Shown here: positions 36,934 to 47,882 of the stretch, piece after piece
Layout of the letters: the number at the start of each line of letters is the position of its first letter
Position numbering within the stretch: position 1 is the stretch's first letter
Position numbers and translations under genes: made by a program
Assembly: GCA_943704495.1 (NCBI GenBank)
Contig: CALSCR010000818.1
Span: forward strand, 6,201 to 56,163
Direction of reading: 5' to 3'
Length of the DNA: 49,963 nt
DNA from: Pigoraptor chileana
Lineage: Eukaryota > Opisthokonta > Filasterea
Notes under the pieces: model-generated
Database searches by the model: none
Told to the model about the DNA's origin: nothing
Seen by the model: the letters and a program-made list of their open reading frames with translations, nothing else

Positions 36934-37525
36934 CTTTTGGCTATCCTCTGGGGGTACGCTGTCACTTGATTGGTGCGCGCCACGCCAACTGCAGACGCTA
37001 CTCGTGGCCCATTGTGGTGTCGAGTGGTTTGTCTTATGCCCTCGCAGAGCGTTCACGTGATAGGGAAAAGACGAAAATTGACTGGATTTGCTGACTGCGC
37101 TGTTTGAATAACAGAATATCGAATATTGCAGTCACCGCGACGAAGCTAACACAGACCATGGATAAGATAAGCATGATGCAGCAACTATTTTGTCCAAGAT
37201 AAGCATGAGCCGTTACATCGGAGTGACCACTTGTTTTCAGTAAATGGCAGACACTGATAGGCAGAGGCTATTTTCGGCGACTATCTGTTATGACGTCATA
37301 TGTGCGTCGGCTCCTTAGCAACGATTTGTGTTACTGCTGATGTTACCAAACATCAGGCATGCAATGCAACCAATGGTCTCTTCTGATCAAGCGATCCATT
37401 GCACACAGTAAACGCTGTTGCTGGTTGTCCTTTCTGTGCGTCTGAATGGAGCTATCCAACCAACACGGTCGCATTTCATTTTATAAATCTAAATTGTGAT
37501 GAGCACCACACACAGTCGCTGATGT
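36934..37525. other. Spacer ZNRF-APC permease
   Basis: 592 bp between two minus-strand genes: 5' side of ZNRF and 3' flank of the permease. A TGACGTCA palindrome lies at 37291. Nothing coding recognised. Confidence 0.55.
37291..37298. promoter_or_regulatory. CRE-type palindrome TGACGTCA upstream of ZNRF
   Basis: Perfect bZIP palindrome 358 bp upstream of the ZNRF start codon. Motif evidence only. Confidence 0.35.
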
Positions 37526-40216
37526 CTAAGGAAGAATAAGACGCACGCCGTGCAGCTGCCCATACGTGTAGGGAAATGAGGGGCCAGGCGAGCGCATGAA
37601 CAAGAAAGAGACGGGTATGTTCAGCTTCTCCGCAAGATGCTCGATTGTGTCTGGCGTGAACCCTCCCTTGACCAGAATCTGCATTTAACGAAGTTTGTAC
37701 CGTGTTACTGAGAGCACTGCCACTACAAACATGCATAATCAGATTGGCATTGCGGTTATTTAAACGAAAATAGCGCCAATGAGCGCAAGCCGGCCACCCA
37801 CCAAATCAATTTGGATTTTGGGATACACGTGGTCCAATATGTAGTGGTTCTCCGTGAGGAATTTGGGTACCTGCATTATGCGAGCCACAGCAAGTACCAA
37901 GCAGATTAGCGACTTGGCACTGTTTTCCTTTTCCGCATTCGAGACCAATAAACTCTATCAATTTATACACATATCAAGGCTCGTCCAATTGCATACCTCC
38001 TCCGGTTTCTCATAAACGTGTATGAGCTTGATGCGGTTGCAAAACTCATTGGCGGTTGTGTACAGAACCGCCCGATTGAGAATGTGAATTTCATCCGTTG
38101 CTGTCAGAAATCCGACCGAGTGTTGCTTCGACCTTTTCACCTTCTCGACAAAGACGTCGCCGTACTTGTGCAACTCTTTTGACCGGTGAAACAGATGCAT
38201 GATCAGCTTGTAGATGCGGACCTTGTTGAGAGTCAGAGTGACAACACCGAGTGGAATAAGATAAAAGAGGAAAAAATACGACAGCATTTGGGGGTCGAGA
38301 TAGATATTGCCAATGAGAGCCGCCGACATGGCAACAAGTCCGATCCCGAGAAAGTAGCCGGACGTCACAACGACGCGGGGAAGGCGCGGCCGCTTGTACC
38401 GCGCATACAGACCAGCAACTGTAAACGACGTCAAAACCGATAGGAATGCAAGCGTAAAAACGCCCGCCAAGGACGTCACGTCGCCGTTCACTATGGCGTA
38501 GAGGCCACAACAAAGCCCCAAAAAGCTGAGGATGATCCAGTGATTTGAGTGGAAAAAGCGGTTGCGATTTGCGAGAAACGACGGCAGGCAGCGATCATAT
38601 GTCATGCGCTCAATCAAGCCGATGACGCCGACAAACGCCGTGAGTACGCCGCCGCAGAGCACGACAAAAGCGTCGACCGCAACCAGCCATCGCAACCACT
38701 TGCCCGCGCACGCCTCACCCATCACGGACAGCGTCGTACTCGGGTTTGCAACAATTACATCGAAAGGCACCGATCCGAGCGCGAGCAAGGCCAGGGCGGG
38801 GTCAAAGAGAACGAGGAGCCCCCACATGTTGCGGATGATCTTGGTGAACACGCCGGGGCCCGTCTCCTCGACATAATTCGCCGTGGTCTCAAAGCCTGTC
38901 CCCGCAAGCATTGCGACACAGAACCCAAAGAACACTTTGTACGCGGGGTTTTCAAACTGCGACGCTGCATAGTTGGCCTTGAGAATATCACCGCCGTCGC
39001 GAATGACAAACACAACGCCAGCCACAACGAGGATGGCGAGTGTAATAAGGTGGAGGAAGAAGATCGACATGGCGATCAGCGACGACTCTTTCACACCAAA
39101 AATACACAGCCCCGCGAATGCGCAGAAGATGCCAATCGTCAGCCAGAAGGTGTTGATGCTTGAAATCTCGCCGCCGAGATACTCCGATGCGGATGCGCCC
39201 GAGACAACAGCGGTCGATATGTAACACAAGAGGGAAAGACACGCGACAATTGTGGCGAGAAATTTCGACGATGTGTTCAGGAAGAACGAGTAGAGACCGC
39301 CGTTGTAAGGCATTGCGAGGGCAAGCTCCGATATGACACGGAGGACCGGAAGGATGAACACGCATACGAGAACGAGGCAGAGGGGTGCGAGGGGCCCCGC
39401 CGTGGTGAGTGTGAGGCCGATTGTGTACAACACAGACGCCATGACGTCATTGCCGGCGATAGATGTTGCTCTCCACTGCCCCAGATTGGTCTTTGGTTTT
39501 TTCGGTAGGGGAGGCACACCCGACAGGTCGATGTTGGTCACAGACCCCTGAATCAACAACAGTGACAGCGTTGATGCAAGAGTATTGGGCATCAGTTGCA
39601 GCAAGGGCTCAGTGGTGCGATTGCGTCGGTCGCCAGGCCGGCAACGAGTGCGAATAATACACAGCAGCTTCACGTCACTTGTCCATTAAGATTGATGAAC
39701 GAATGGGTGAACAGCACGGATGCAATGTCAACTCACCCATCCAGGATGCTGCCAATCATAGCGAAGGCTCGGCTTGGACGTGTCAGGGCCTGTCTTGAAC
39801 GATGGGCGAGACATTTCAGGCCGCAGGGCGTTGCCAATGATGCCCTGCCATGACGTTGCATCTAATGAGGAACTGCCACCATCGATCTCATACTCTGTCG
39901 GTGTATGCACACTCGATGCCGGTGCGGCGTCCACGCGGAAGCGCGAAAACCGATATTGGAGCTGGCCGCCATCAACGCGATTAAGAGAAAGATCGCTCTC
40001 CAAAAAGGATTCCTGTGCATTGCGGTTGTGTGAACGCGATATGGCAGGGTCGAGTCCATTGATCACCGAATGGTCCGCACCTGAGGCCACGTCCGTCGTC
40101 ATCTCGATGGTTACACCGTGCCCTGACAGTGACACCGACCGCGAGTGGGAACTGGCCATGCCCCATGAGACGGAGCCGACGGGTCGTCCGTGCGCAACGC
40201 CATCCTCGTCAGACAT
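37526..40216 (-). CDS. APC-superfamily amino-acid permease with cytosolic C-terminal domain
   Basis: Membrane transporter, probably for amino acids. Minus-strand exons 40216-39737, 39547-37997, 37870-37802, 37678-37526; 750 residues. A polar N-terminal tail of about 190 residues (Ser/Thr rich) is followed by about twelve hydrophobic helices (roughly 190-640), for example ALAMPYNGGLYSFFLNTSSK, which resembles the conserved helix-3 region of APC permeases, and VFFGFCVAMLAGTGFETTAN with VEETGPG after it. The last about 130 residues are hydrophilic (VGFLTATDEIHILNRAVLYT to PGPSFPYTYGQLHG) and look like a folded regulatory domain. The substrate cannot be read from the sequence. An in-frame upstream ATG at 40396 would lengthen the N-terminus. 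It is divergent from TRIP13. Confidence 0.88.
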
Positions 40217-41171
40217 GATGAAACTAGCGGGCGTTGCTCGGACCGGCGCGCGTCGACACACAAGAGGACAGTGTGAGGCATGTAATCCAAAAATGCCTCG
40301 CAAAAGACGATGAAAAAATGGGATATCGACAAGATCTCTCAATGTCCCGAGCTTTGTCACACAAAACGCGTATGATCGTGTCAGTGATTGGTGCACAATT
40401 CAACACATATTGACATAAAACTCCTTCCAAAGTGCTATTCTCTTGTGAGTTCAGATGCCCCAAAACTGAGAATATTGGCAGTTGTGAGTGTGCAATTAAC
40501 TGGGGTCGCACCAATTAAACCACAACAATTTGAAATATTCCAGGACTGACAGTCGACCGTCACACGAGTGGAAGGGTCGAAATGTCCTTACTATTAGTAC
40601 TGTCCATCGCGCGCTTTTTAATTCTCACATTGGCACTTATTAATACAAATTGAAATTGACTATAGAGGCCACTGCGCAATTTTTTTACGCGGGAAATTTC
40701 GAATTGTTTTTTCTGAAGGAGCATTGCCTGAGATCCAGCCCGAATGGATTTTACGGGTTCAGCGAGCAAAAGAGGGCAAGGACGTCTATTAGCACATATG
40801 TTATTTTTGAAACGGCATGATTTTCTGAAGAATTGGTATGTAGCCCCATTTTTCACATTATATGGTGAGGTTTTTGTGGTGAAAATGCCATGATCCACTT
40901 GATGCACACACACTTTCAAAGACAATACATGAAGTCCATCTCTGACACCTGTCTCCAACTTAAAATGAAAGCTGATAGCATTACGTTTCAAGATACCTTC
41001 GAAATTCCAATTGAGGGTTAGTCGAGAGATCTTTTTCCTGTTTGCGGCATCCACTTGATTGTTTATTTCGCACGCTTTTCCTGTCTGCTTACATCTTCGA
41101 GCTGTACGGTGGCATTTCCCATTCAAGAGAGTGTACGCGGCATACCTTCACTTTCGGCTGGAATATCGAGG
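40217..41171. other. AT-richer divergent spacer APC permease/TRIP13
   Basis: 955 bp, with the stretch 40560-41050 visibly more AT rich than its surroundings. It should hold both promoters. A 188-codon open frame lies on the minus strand (40560-41126). Confidence 0.55.
40560..41126 (-). CDS. Unrecognised 188-codon open frame, doubtful
   Basis: Starts ATG and ends TAG at 40560. The product would be basic (many Lys and Arg), with Cys scattered through it and no signal peptide, repeats or motif I recognise. It lies wholly within the AT-richer divergent spacer and reaches to 45 bp before the TRIP13 start. An open frame of this length is unusual at this composition but can arise by chance in 50 kb. 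It could be an exon of an unrecognised gene or non-coding promoter DNA. Confidence 0.15.
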   Translation of the reverse strand: MNGKCHRTARRCKQTGKACEINNQVDAANRKKISRLTLNWNFEGILKRNAISFHFKLETGVRDGLHVLSLKVCVHQVDHGIFTTKTSPYNVKNGATYQFFRKSCRFKNNICANRRPCPLLLAEPVKSIRAGSQAMLLQKKQFEISRVKKLRSGLYSQFQFVLISANVRIKKRAMDSTNSKDISTLPLV

Positions 41172-43377
41172 ATGGTAGGGATGGAAGGAGTTGAGGATGT
41201 ATCCTCCTCGTTTAATGTGGGCGGCAGTGGAGCGTGCGCGAGCCAAACGCATGCAACCCTTGGCATCTGTCCTGCTTGTGATTATGCGGTCGAGTCGTCT
41301 GACATGGGTGGAGAGCGACTAGGCATTGCTGTGGAAGTGTGTCAGAAGGAAGAGAGCCGTGCAACAGCCTTGGAAGCCCGTCGGCACGTTCTTTTCAGCC
41401 TGTTTTGCCTCTCGCCGGGTGATGATGGCGCGGCCTGCGGATCCTTCTCTCTGGAAAAGCAAATTCGCATTGCGTTTGCAAGCAAGAACGAGCTTGCGTC
41501 CCTCGCACTGAGCGCCTGTGCTTCTATGCGAAACGAGGATTCCCGCCAACTTTCGGAGTTCAGGTACGATGAATGCTCAGTTTCACAAATTGCATAACAC
41601 AACTGCGAGTTCTGTTCTCATGCTTACCTTCGGACGGCCATCATTTTTCAAACATTTCAGGGACGATGCTTTCCTTGCCAAGAACATTGCATTCATCCGC
41701 ATATCATCGGAGAGACAGGCTCCACGAGCAACGCACGCAGGATCCGTGGCAGTGTTCGGCGACCGCATTGTGGACTTCCGCACCTACGTGTACCAGCTGA
41801 ATGATGACGGGCCCGCCGATGAGATGACAATGACGTTGGACGAGAACGGTGGCGAATCCGCCGACGAGAGCATGACCGCAGCAAGCCATTGGCTCCTCCC
41901 GGCTGCAGACTTTGAGGGCATATGGGAGAGTCTCATGTACGATGACCCGGAGGTCAAGAATGCGCTCCTGAGGTGAAGGGGCGCTTGCTTTGTTAGCAAC
42001 TTATGCGCAAAGTGCCTTGCTTTCAACTTATGTCCGAGTCGTCCACAGGTATGCCTCCACCGCGATTCTCTTCTCGGATAAGCGAGTGGACCCCAACGTC
42101 ATATCGTGGAATGGCGTTGTTCTTCTCCACGGACCCCCCGGCACAGGCAAGACCAGCTTGTGCAAGGTAACGCCGTGGTTGAGTCGCTATCCATGTGCTC
42201 TTCACGGCCCATCAAGAAATTCACACACGGTTGTACTGTTCTCCAAGGCCCTTGCGCAAAAGCTCTCTGTTCGGATGGCCCACAGGTACACGCACGGGGA
42301 GCTTGTCGAAATCAACAGCCACTCTCTCTTTTCTCGCTGGTTTAGCGAGAGCGGCAAGCTGGTCATGAAAATGTTTCAGCGCATTCAGGTGACCATTCGC
42401 ATTATTGAAGTTTGTTTTAGCTGTCCGGTGGCTGACTGTTTGCAAAGGCACTGCCGCCACTGACGGACACCACTTTGGCTTATGTTAATATCGCTTATCT
42501 CATCACAGGCCTTTGTGGATGATCCGTCGGCGCTGGTGTTTGTCCTCATCGACGAGGTCGAGAGTCTGACGGCAGCACGTAAGGCGGCTTCATCTGGGGC
42601 AGAGCCCTCCGATGCCATACGCGTGGTGAATGCCGTTCTCACTCAGATCGACGCGTTGAAGAAGCACAAGAACGTCATCATACTCGCGACTTCCAACGTC
42701 ACTGGGTCGATTGACTGCGTGGGTTTCCTTTTGGACTTGAAGCGGTGAGCGTGCAACCTGCCCAATGTGCCAGCGCTGAGTGCCACTTGCTGTCCCGTGC
42801 GTTGCATCTCGCAGGCTTTCATTGATCGCGCTGACATCAAGCAGTACATCGGACCACCCTCTTTCCGTGCAATCTACGAGATGATTCGCACGTGCCTGCT
42901 TGAGCTCATGCGGGTTGGCATCATTGTCCCAGAGCACGTGATTGTGGACCTGGTGGGTATGTGGGTGTGCTTCAGAAGTCTCGCTGTGGGAGTGATGTGC
43001 ATCTGGGTCTTAAGCATGTCAACTGCCACGACACATGCAGAACACACTCGAGCTGATGGGCTTTCCCGACAATGAGTCGAACCGCGCCGCAAAGAAGCTC
43101 TACGAGATATCCAAGAAGAGTGAGGTGAGCTCATTAGCCGAACTAATGCGACGCACGCACTCCAACCTGTGTCTGTTGTTGGGTCTCGTCTGCTAACATG
43201 CTGACTGGCATTGCCTTTGAAATGCAGGGCCTGAGCGGACGATCCCTCAAGAAGGTGCCCTTTTTGGCCCACGCACTGTTCCTCGGCAAGTCCACCGCCA
43301 ACATCGATGAATTTCTGTCTGCCGTGGAGAAGGCGACGGCGCGGCAGCTCAGTGATCGCGAAGAGCTGTCCAAGTAG
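41172..43377 (+). CDS. TRIP13: TRIP13/PCH2 AAA+ ATPase (HORMA remodeller)
   Basis: Hexameric AAA+ ATPase that unfolds HORMA proteins (MAD2, HOP1/HORMAD) in the spindle checkpoint and meiosis. Exons 41172-41563, 41661-41972, 42049-42166, 42248-42388, 42509-42718, 42815-42952, 43041-43124, 43228-43377; 514 residues against 432 in human, the excess being N-terminal. Family motifs: [20 protein letters not shown], Walker A in [39 protein letters not shown], Walker B in [40 protein letters not shown], sensor 1 [17 protein letters not shown], sensor 2 [18 protein letters not shown]. The exon 4 acceptor is a less common AAG. The start is the ATG of MVGMEGVED; 41181 is an alternative. Complete and apparently active. 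Confidence 0.95.
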
Positions 43378-43484
43378 ACTGGACGCATACAGCACATCCG
43401 CATTCTCAGTAGAGTAACAAGCGTGGTTGGCTATTGTATCCACGTCGCCGGTTGACGCGCGCTGCCATGGACGGAAAGAGCATT

Positions 43485-43591
43485 CGCGCGCGTTCTTCTT
43501 TGATTTCTCTCTCACATTCTACAACTATCATACACACTGCGCGCGTTCTTCTCCTTTGATTTCACATACGCACTCTTTTATCATACACACA
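43485..43591 (+). repeat. Tandem duplication of about 53 bp
   Basis: Unit 1 (43485-43538) and unit 2 (43539-43591) share GCGCGCGTTCTTC, TTTGATTTC and a terminal TATCATACACAC, with small indels between them. Lies 110 bp after the TRIP13 stop. Confidence 0.8.
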
Positions 43592-43627
43592 AAAGCACCA
43601 CACACACTCTCTCTCTATCTATCCCTT

Positions 43628-43678
43628 TGTTGGAGTCGACGGGCTTATTCCTAAGTCGTTTGAGCACTGAAGCTCTAT
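43628..43678 (+). repeat. Element copy 7 (subfamily B), intergenic
   Basis: TTGTTGGAGTCGACGGGCTT, then ATTCCTAAGTCGTTTGAGCA and CTGAAGCTC. Best-preserved subfamily B copy. Preceded by CTCTCTCTAT like the intronic copies. Lies in the 3' flank of TRIP13, in its orientation. Confidence 0.65.
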
Positions 43679-43694
43679 CTTTTAAATATTCTCT

Positions 43695-43731
43695 CTGGCA
43701 CCTTCATGGCATAGTGCCTAAATCATTTCTC
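43695..43731 (+). repeat. Degenerate element copy 7b
   Basis: TGGCACCTTCATGGCATAGT, then GCCTAAATCATTTCTC. Retains the CATGGCA-(C/T)AGYGCCTAA core of the family 17 bp after copy 7. Confidence 0.4.
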
Positions 43732-44195
43732 CCTCGCGCCTAAATACACAGACACAGCACTGCACTCCGCACGTCATGAGCACCTGCGATTGCGCGGTGA
43801 GCATAGCATAGCAGCAAGACAAGCGAAACAGTTCGAATTGGAGATGGTATATGTGTTTGTCTAGCAATTGGAGAGAGAACCAGCACTCGCCACATTGAAG
43901 AGAAACCAACCATACACTGCGCCATGGGACCAGCATAAAGGGAGAACGCATAGCGAATACACACAAAGACAGGCCCGCGAAACACATCCAAACCCCTTTC
44001 CCCACGGTGAGGAGCATTTCCTATCCAACAGAAATATATGCGTGAACACAAATCACACAACAACAGACGCGCGGCACGCAATTCGCACGCAGACAGACTC
44101 TGGGCAGAAAATACAGGTGTGGACAAACCGGAACAAACGCAATGCCACACATACAAGTAGGGCCAAAACCAAAAGCACACCGCCACGCACTAGGC

Positions 44196-44660
44196 TCACT
44201 TCTTGATGACCTCAATTCCCATCGAACGCGCACTCCCGATGAGAATCTTACAGAGTGCTTGGAGCGGCATTGAGGCAAACGCCGGATCCTTCTGCTTCAC
44301 AACAGCAATCTCATAAATGTGCTTGAGCGTCAGCTTGCCAGCGCGCTCGTGCTTGGATTTATGGGCCCCAAACTTAATGCCCGCAGCTCTCAACAGAAAG
44401 AATGCGTTCGGCGGCGACTTTGTTACGAAGGAAAAGGAGCGGTCCCCCTTGACCGTCACGAAGATTCCAATGGGTGTTTCGGGCTTATAATCTTTTGTGC
44501 GGTCGTTGAACTCCTTGCAAAACTGTGGGATATTGATGCCTTTCTGTCCGAGCGCAGGGCCCAGCGGAGGCGATGGAGACGCTTTGCCCGCGGGTATCAT
44601 CATGCGCAGCGTTGCCACGACGCGCGTTTTTGCCGCTGCGTTTGCGGCGGCGGCCGACAT
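44196..44660 (-). CDS. MRPL11: Mitochondrial large-subunit ribosomal protein uL11m
   Basis: Single-exon gene for the L11 protein of the mitoribosomal GTPase stalk base. From MSAAAANAAAKTRVVATLRM the product is 154 residues. The bacterial-type L11 signature is clear: PPLGPALGQKGINIPQFCKE, KEFNDRTKD, SPPNAFFLLRAAGIKFGAHK, LTLKHIYEIAVVKQKD and ILIGSARSMGIEV. It is far closer to bacterial and mitochondrial L11 than to cytosolic L12. An in-frame upstream ATG at 44777 would add 39 residues containing GRRVRTSNT, which could act as a targeting peptide; I keep the internal ATG (A at -3) but the longer form is a real alternative. It is one of only two intronless genes in the window. Confidence 0.9.
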   Translation of the reverse strand: MSAAAANAAAKTRVVATLRMMIPAGKASPSPPLGPALGQKGINIPQFCKEFNDRTKDYKPETPIGIFVTVKGDRSFSFVTKSPPNAFFLLRAAGIKFGAHKSKHERAGKLTLKHIYEIAVVKQKDPAFASMPLQALCKILIGSARSMGIEVIKK

Positions 44661-45079
44661 TGTGTTGGATGTGCGCACACGACGCCCACAAGACCAGTGC
44701 GGAGGAGCAGATGCAAAATATGCGCCTCCCTTGATATCCGCGACAGAGTGGGTAGCACTGCTCAAGAGAATATTCATGATCTCTCTGTAAATATCGTTGT
44801 GCGTCGTGATGTGAGTGCCGTGCTTGTGACAGACGGTTTATGGATGGCTTCTGGGCTGAGACGCACCTAATATAGATAACATTGATTATTTTACCTTTAT
44901 GTAGAGCATGCTGCAATTGTGTATCCACATATGGGCTTAGCGTCATCCGTGACGTCACATTGTTCCAGGTGGCCGTCGATGGGACACGGCGTGCCGACCG
45001 ACCGTGATGTTTGATGGTAAACAAATAAGATGGAGTTTCAAAAAGGCACATTGGCAGTGCAAGTCACAGACGGAGAGAC
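44661..45079. other. Divergent spacer uL11m/DHCR24
   Basis: 419 bp between start codons, with a TGACGTCA palindrome at 44950. Part may be the targeting-peptide coding region of uL11m. Confidence 0.5.
44950..44957. promoter_or_regulatory. CRE-type palindrome TGACGTCA between uL11m and DHCR24
   Basis: Perfect palindrome 130 bp upstream of DHCR24 and 290 bp upstream of uL11m. Motif evidence only. Confidence 0.4.
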
Positions 45080-47301
45080 ATGGTTGCGTTTGTGGTGGTG
45101 GCGGCTGCCATGGCAACGACCGGCGTGGCTGCATTTGTGCTGAGGGACTCCATCCGACGACATCTGAACGCGTTTGCACACAAGCACCCTGCTCTCCACA
45201 TTCTCACGGTGCTGATACCGCTCAATGTTGCACTGTCGCTCGCTGTGTCATGCCGAAATGGCACGATCCGCCTGATTACTGGGCGGCATCCGCTGTCGCA
45301 CGAACGCCGGGTGCAGAATGTGCAACGCCAGGTGGGCATTTTGAATACTCCGCGTGCTCAGTCAGCAATTTAATGGTCCTGAATACAATCGAGATCACAG
45401 CATTTCGTCGTCCTTCGCTTGCATTCTGACTGCCTTGGATTTCTGTTGGTGGCTTTCCGCAGGTTCTGGACTGGAATCGCACCGGTAAAAAGGGGATGAT
45501 GTGCACTCTGCGCAGTCGCAACGGTGTCTTAGGAGCACTGGGCGCGCGATTGCCTCGGTATAAACGCGTGCTTCTAAACGTACACCTAAGTATGGACGAC
45601 GTGCTATCCATCGACTACGAGACGAAGATCGCGCGTGTGGAGCCCATGCTGCTTGTGGCCGATCTTGTGTCTATTCTTCTGAAAAACGGGCACTCACTCT
45701 CTGTCGCACCGGAGACGGCCGACATCACTGTGGGAGGTGCCATTCTTGGCGCTGGATTCGATGCATCGAGTGGCAGGTCCGGCTTCTTTCACTCTGCGTG
45801 TTTGGCATACGAGGTTATTATGCCGGACGGTCGCCTTGTGCGTGCGACAGCCACCGACAATCCAGAGCTGTTTGCGTGCATCCCAATGTCACACGGATCC
45901 CTGGGTGTCCTGGTTGCCGTGGAATTGAAGATTGCGCCTGTGCCTGCATACGTGCACCTCGAGTACATTCCTATGAAGACAAGAGTTGATTTAGTGAAGC
46001 TATTTGCACACGAGGCTATGCGCAGTGCGACGGCAGATGGGCCACTGTTTGTCGAGGCGTTTGTGTATGGTGACACGGAGGGCGTTGTTGTGACGGGAGA
46101 GGAAATGGGTGACGATGTGTCCACTGATCCCATTCACGCAATAGGTGAGTGATGTTATTCATCCGACCTTGCCGTGTTTTCTGTCACCGTCTGTGAGAAT
46201 AATCATGTGCACGTTGAATGCATGCCTGCGAATGCGCGTATGTTTGCTTGATCCCTGCATCTCTCCCTCTCTCTCTCGGTTTGTGGAGCCCATGGGCACA
46301 ATGCCCAGACACTCACTTGCACTCTCTTTCTCACTCACACGCACGCTCTCTCTTGCAACTGTCGGGTTGATGAAATATTCTCTGTTTTTTATCCGTCAAT
46401 ATACGCAGGTCATTTTTACGCACCTTGGTTCTATGAACATGCAAGAAGTCACATTGCGACCGGACGGTCCTCTGAAATAGTTTACCGCACACACTTTCAC
46501 GGGCGGCACCGGCGGTCGCGGCTGTTTGAGGCTGCAGACACAGTGCCGTTTGGAAATTCCCTTGCATTCCGCCTCGCCCTCGGCTGGACGGCGCCGATCG
46601 ACCCTCGCGTGGTCGGCCTCTTGCGGACGGACGCGGCGCACTTGCAGCGGACGGAGACCCACATTGCGCAGACATATGTTGTGCCCATTACTGAACTTGC
46701 GGTGGTGCTGGATGCTATCGACAAGGAACTCAAGGTGTGTGTTTGTGTGTGCGTCTGTGTGGCAGTGCGTTACTCTCTGAATATGCAAGTTTCGGATGAA
46801 TGAGCTGTGGGCCTGTTGTTCGTTTCTTGTCAATACAAACGGTGAGGCGGCACACACCTTGAATGTCTTGTCATTTATTTCTGCCATTGTCTTGCACATA
46901 CCCTTTCCTGACGCCTGCTTGATCACGTGTCGCACACCCGGCAGGTGCATCCGCTGTGGCTGTGTCCGGTGCGTGTGCCGTCGGAATCAAGCAGAGACGC
47001 GCTGGTCCAGCCGCGTGGGGGCGCCGGCGGTGACGAAATGCACGCCGTGATCACTGTGTGGGGTCGCCCGGCCGCAGAGACATACCGGCGGAGAGAGTCG
47101 CTGAGGGCGGTTGCATCCGTCGTGCGCGCGTGCGGTGGCTTTCAGCTCGTGTGTGGCGACTCTGCCGTCGTCGAATCCAAAGCGGAGCTCACTGCCAACC
47201 TCAACACGCGCACTTTCGATCGCACTAGAGACAAGACGGGCTGTTTTGGCGCCTTTCCCGACCCCTTTGACAAGATGTGCATGGCCGCAAAGGCCGACTG
47301 A
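45080..47301 (+). CDS. DHCR24: Delta(24)-sterol reductase-like FAD oxidoreductase (DHCR24/DIMINUTO family)
   Basis: NADPH/FAD enzyme that reduces the C24 double bond of sterol side chains at the ER membrane. Exons 45080-45331, 45463-46144, 46409-46734, 46945-47301; 538 residues (human 516). An N-terminal membrane segment (VAFVVVAAAMATTGVAAFVL and LTVLIPLNVALSLAVSC) precedes the PCMH-type FAD domain: QVLDWNRTGKKGMMCT, IARVEPMLLVADLVSILL, TVGGAILGAGFDASSGRSGF, YEVIMPDGRLVRAT and SHGSLGVLVAVELKI. The C-terminal half keeps GHFYAPWFYEHAR, YVVPITELAVVLDAIDKELK, VHPLWLCPVRVP and FPDPFDKMC, all alignable with human DHCR24. Family membership is firm; substrate preference (24(25) or 24(28) bond) cannot be read. 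Intron 2 carries an element copy. Confidence 0.94.
46281..46322 (+). repeat. Intronic 49-bp element, copy 8
   Basis: TGTGGAGCCCATGGGCACAA, then TGCCCAGACACTCACTTGCA. In this copy GGGC and GCCC around ACAAT form a perfect 4-bp stem. Lies in DHCR24 intron 2, sense, preceded by a CTCTCTCT tract. Confidence 0.82.
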
Positions 47302-47472
47302 AGCGCACGTGACTGTGGTGTGGGGCACTTGTCGCTTTCGCCTTCAGTTTTGTTTGCGAATTACGTGCCGCGGCTGGCGCTGTTTACAATGGCGACACGC
47401 AGTGGTGCGGCATGCCTGTTGCGATGTCACCACTGTTTCAAATGTGCAAATTGCCAAGCAGCGTGATGCATG

Positions 47473-47478
47473 AATAAA
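47473..47478 (+). terminator. AATAAA hexamer after DHCR24
   Basis: Canonical polyadenylation hexamer 172 bp after the DHCR24 stop. Confidence 0.5.
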
Positions 47479-47663
47479 GCACGCCACAAGTGACGGCGAT
47501 TAAAAGCCACCACGTTGATTCACAACAGAAAAAGCGGGAAGGGACACATAGAAAAAGAATTGTACAATGAGAGAGGCTAACGACAGGGTACTTTCCCTGC
47601 CGAACAAACTTGTAGTGCGGTTCCCCAATACGAAAGACTGGGGAGACAAAAGAGCGGTGCACA

Positions 47664-47762
47664 AAGGCAAACGCAAATGCAAAAGCAAACGCAAACGCAA
47701 ACGCAAAACGCAAATGCAAATGCAAATGCAAACGCAAAACGCAAATGCAAAACGCAAACAAA
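47664..47762 (+). repeat. Hexamer minisatellite, unit GCAAAY
   Basis: About 16 units alternating GCAAAC and GCAAAT, with occasional extra A, in the convergent spacer between DHCR24 and the DJ-1 family gene. Confidence 0.92.
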
Positions 47763-47882
47763 ACAACTGAAACAAAACAAAGTGACACCACACAGAGGCT
47801 CCCACTCAAAGAGAGGAAAGCAAATAAAGAGCAAGCGCAAGAAAATCTTTGTACAACGCGGCGGTATTGCGAGAATGACGGT

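Larger units (their letters stand above)
43378..44195. other. Repeat-bearing convergent spacer TRIP13/uL11m
   Basis: 818 bp between two stop codons, long for a convergent spacer here. It holds a tandem duplication (43485-43591), CT-rich tracts and two diverged copies of the element family. No coding sequence recognised. Confidence 0.6.
47302..47882. other. Convergent spacer DHCR24/DJ-1
   Basis: 581 bp between stop codons, with a polyadenylation hexamer at 47473 and a hexamer minisatellite at 47664-47762. No coding sequence recognised. Confidence 0.6.
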
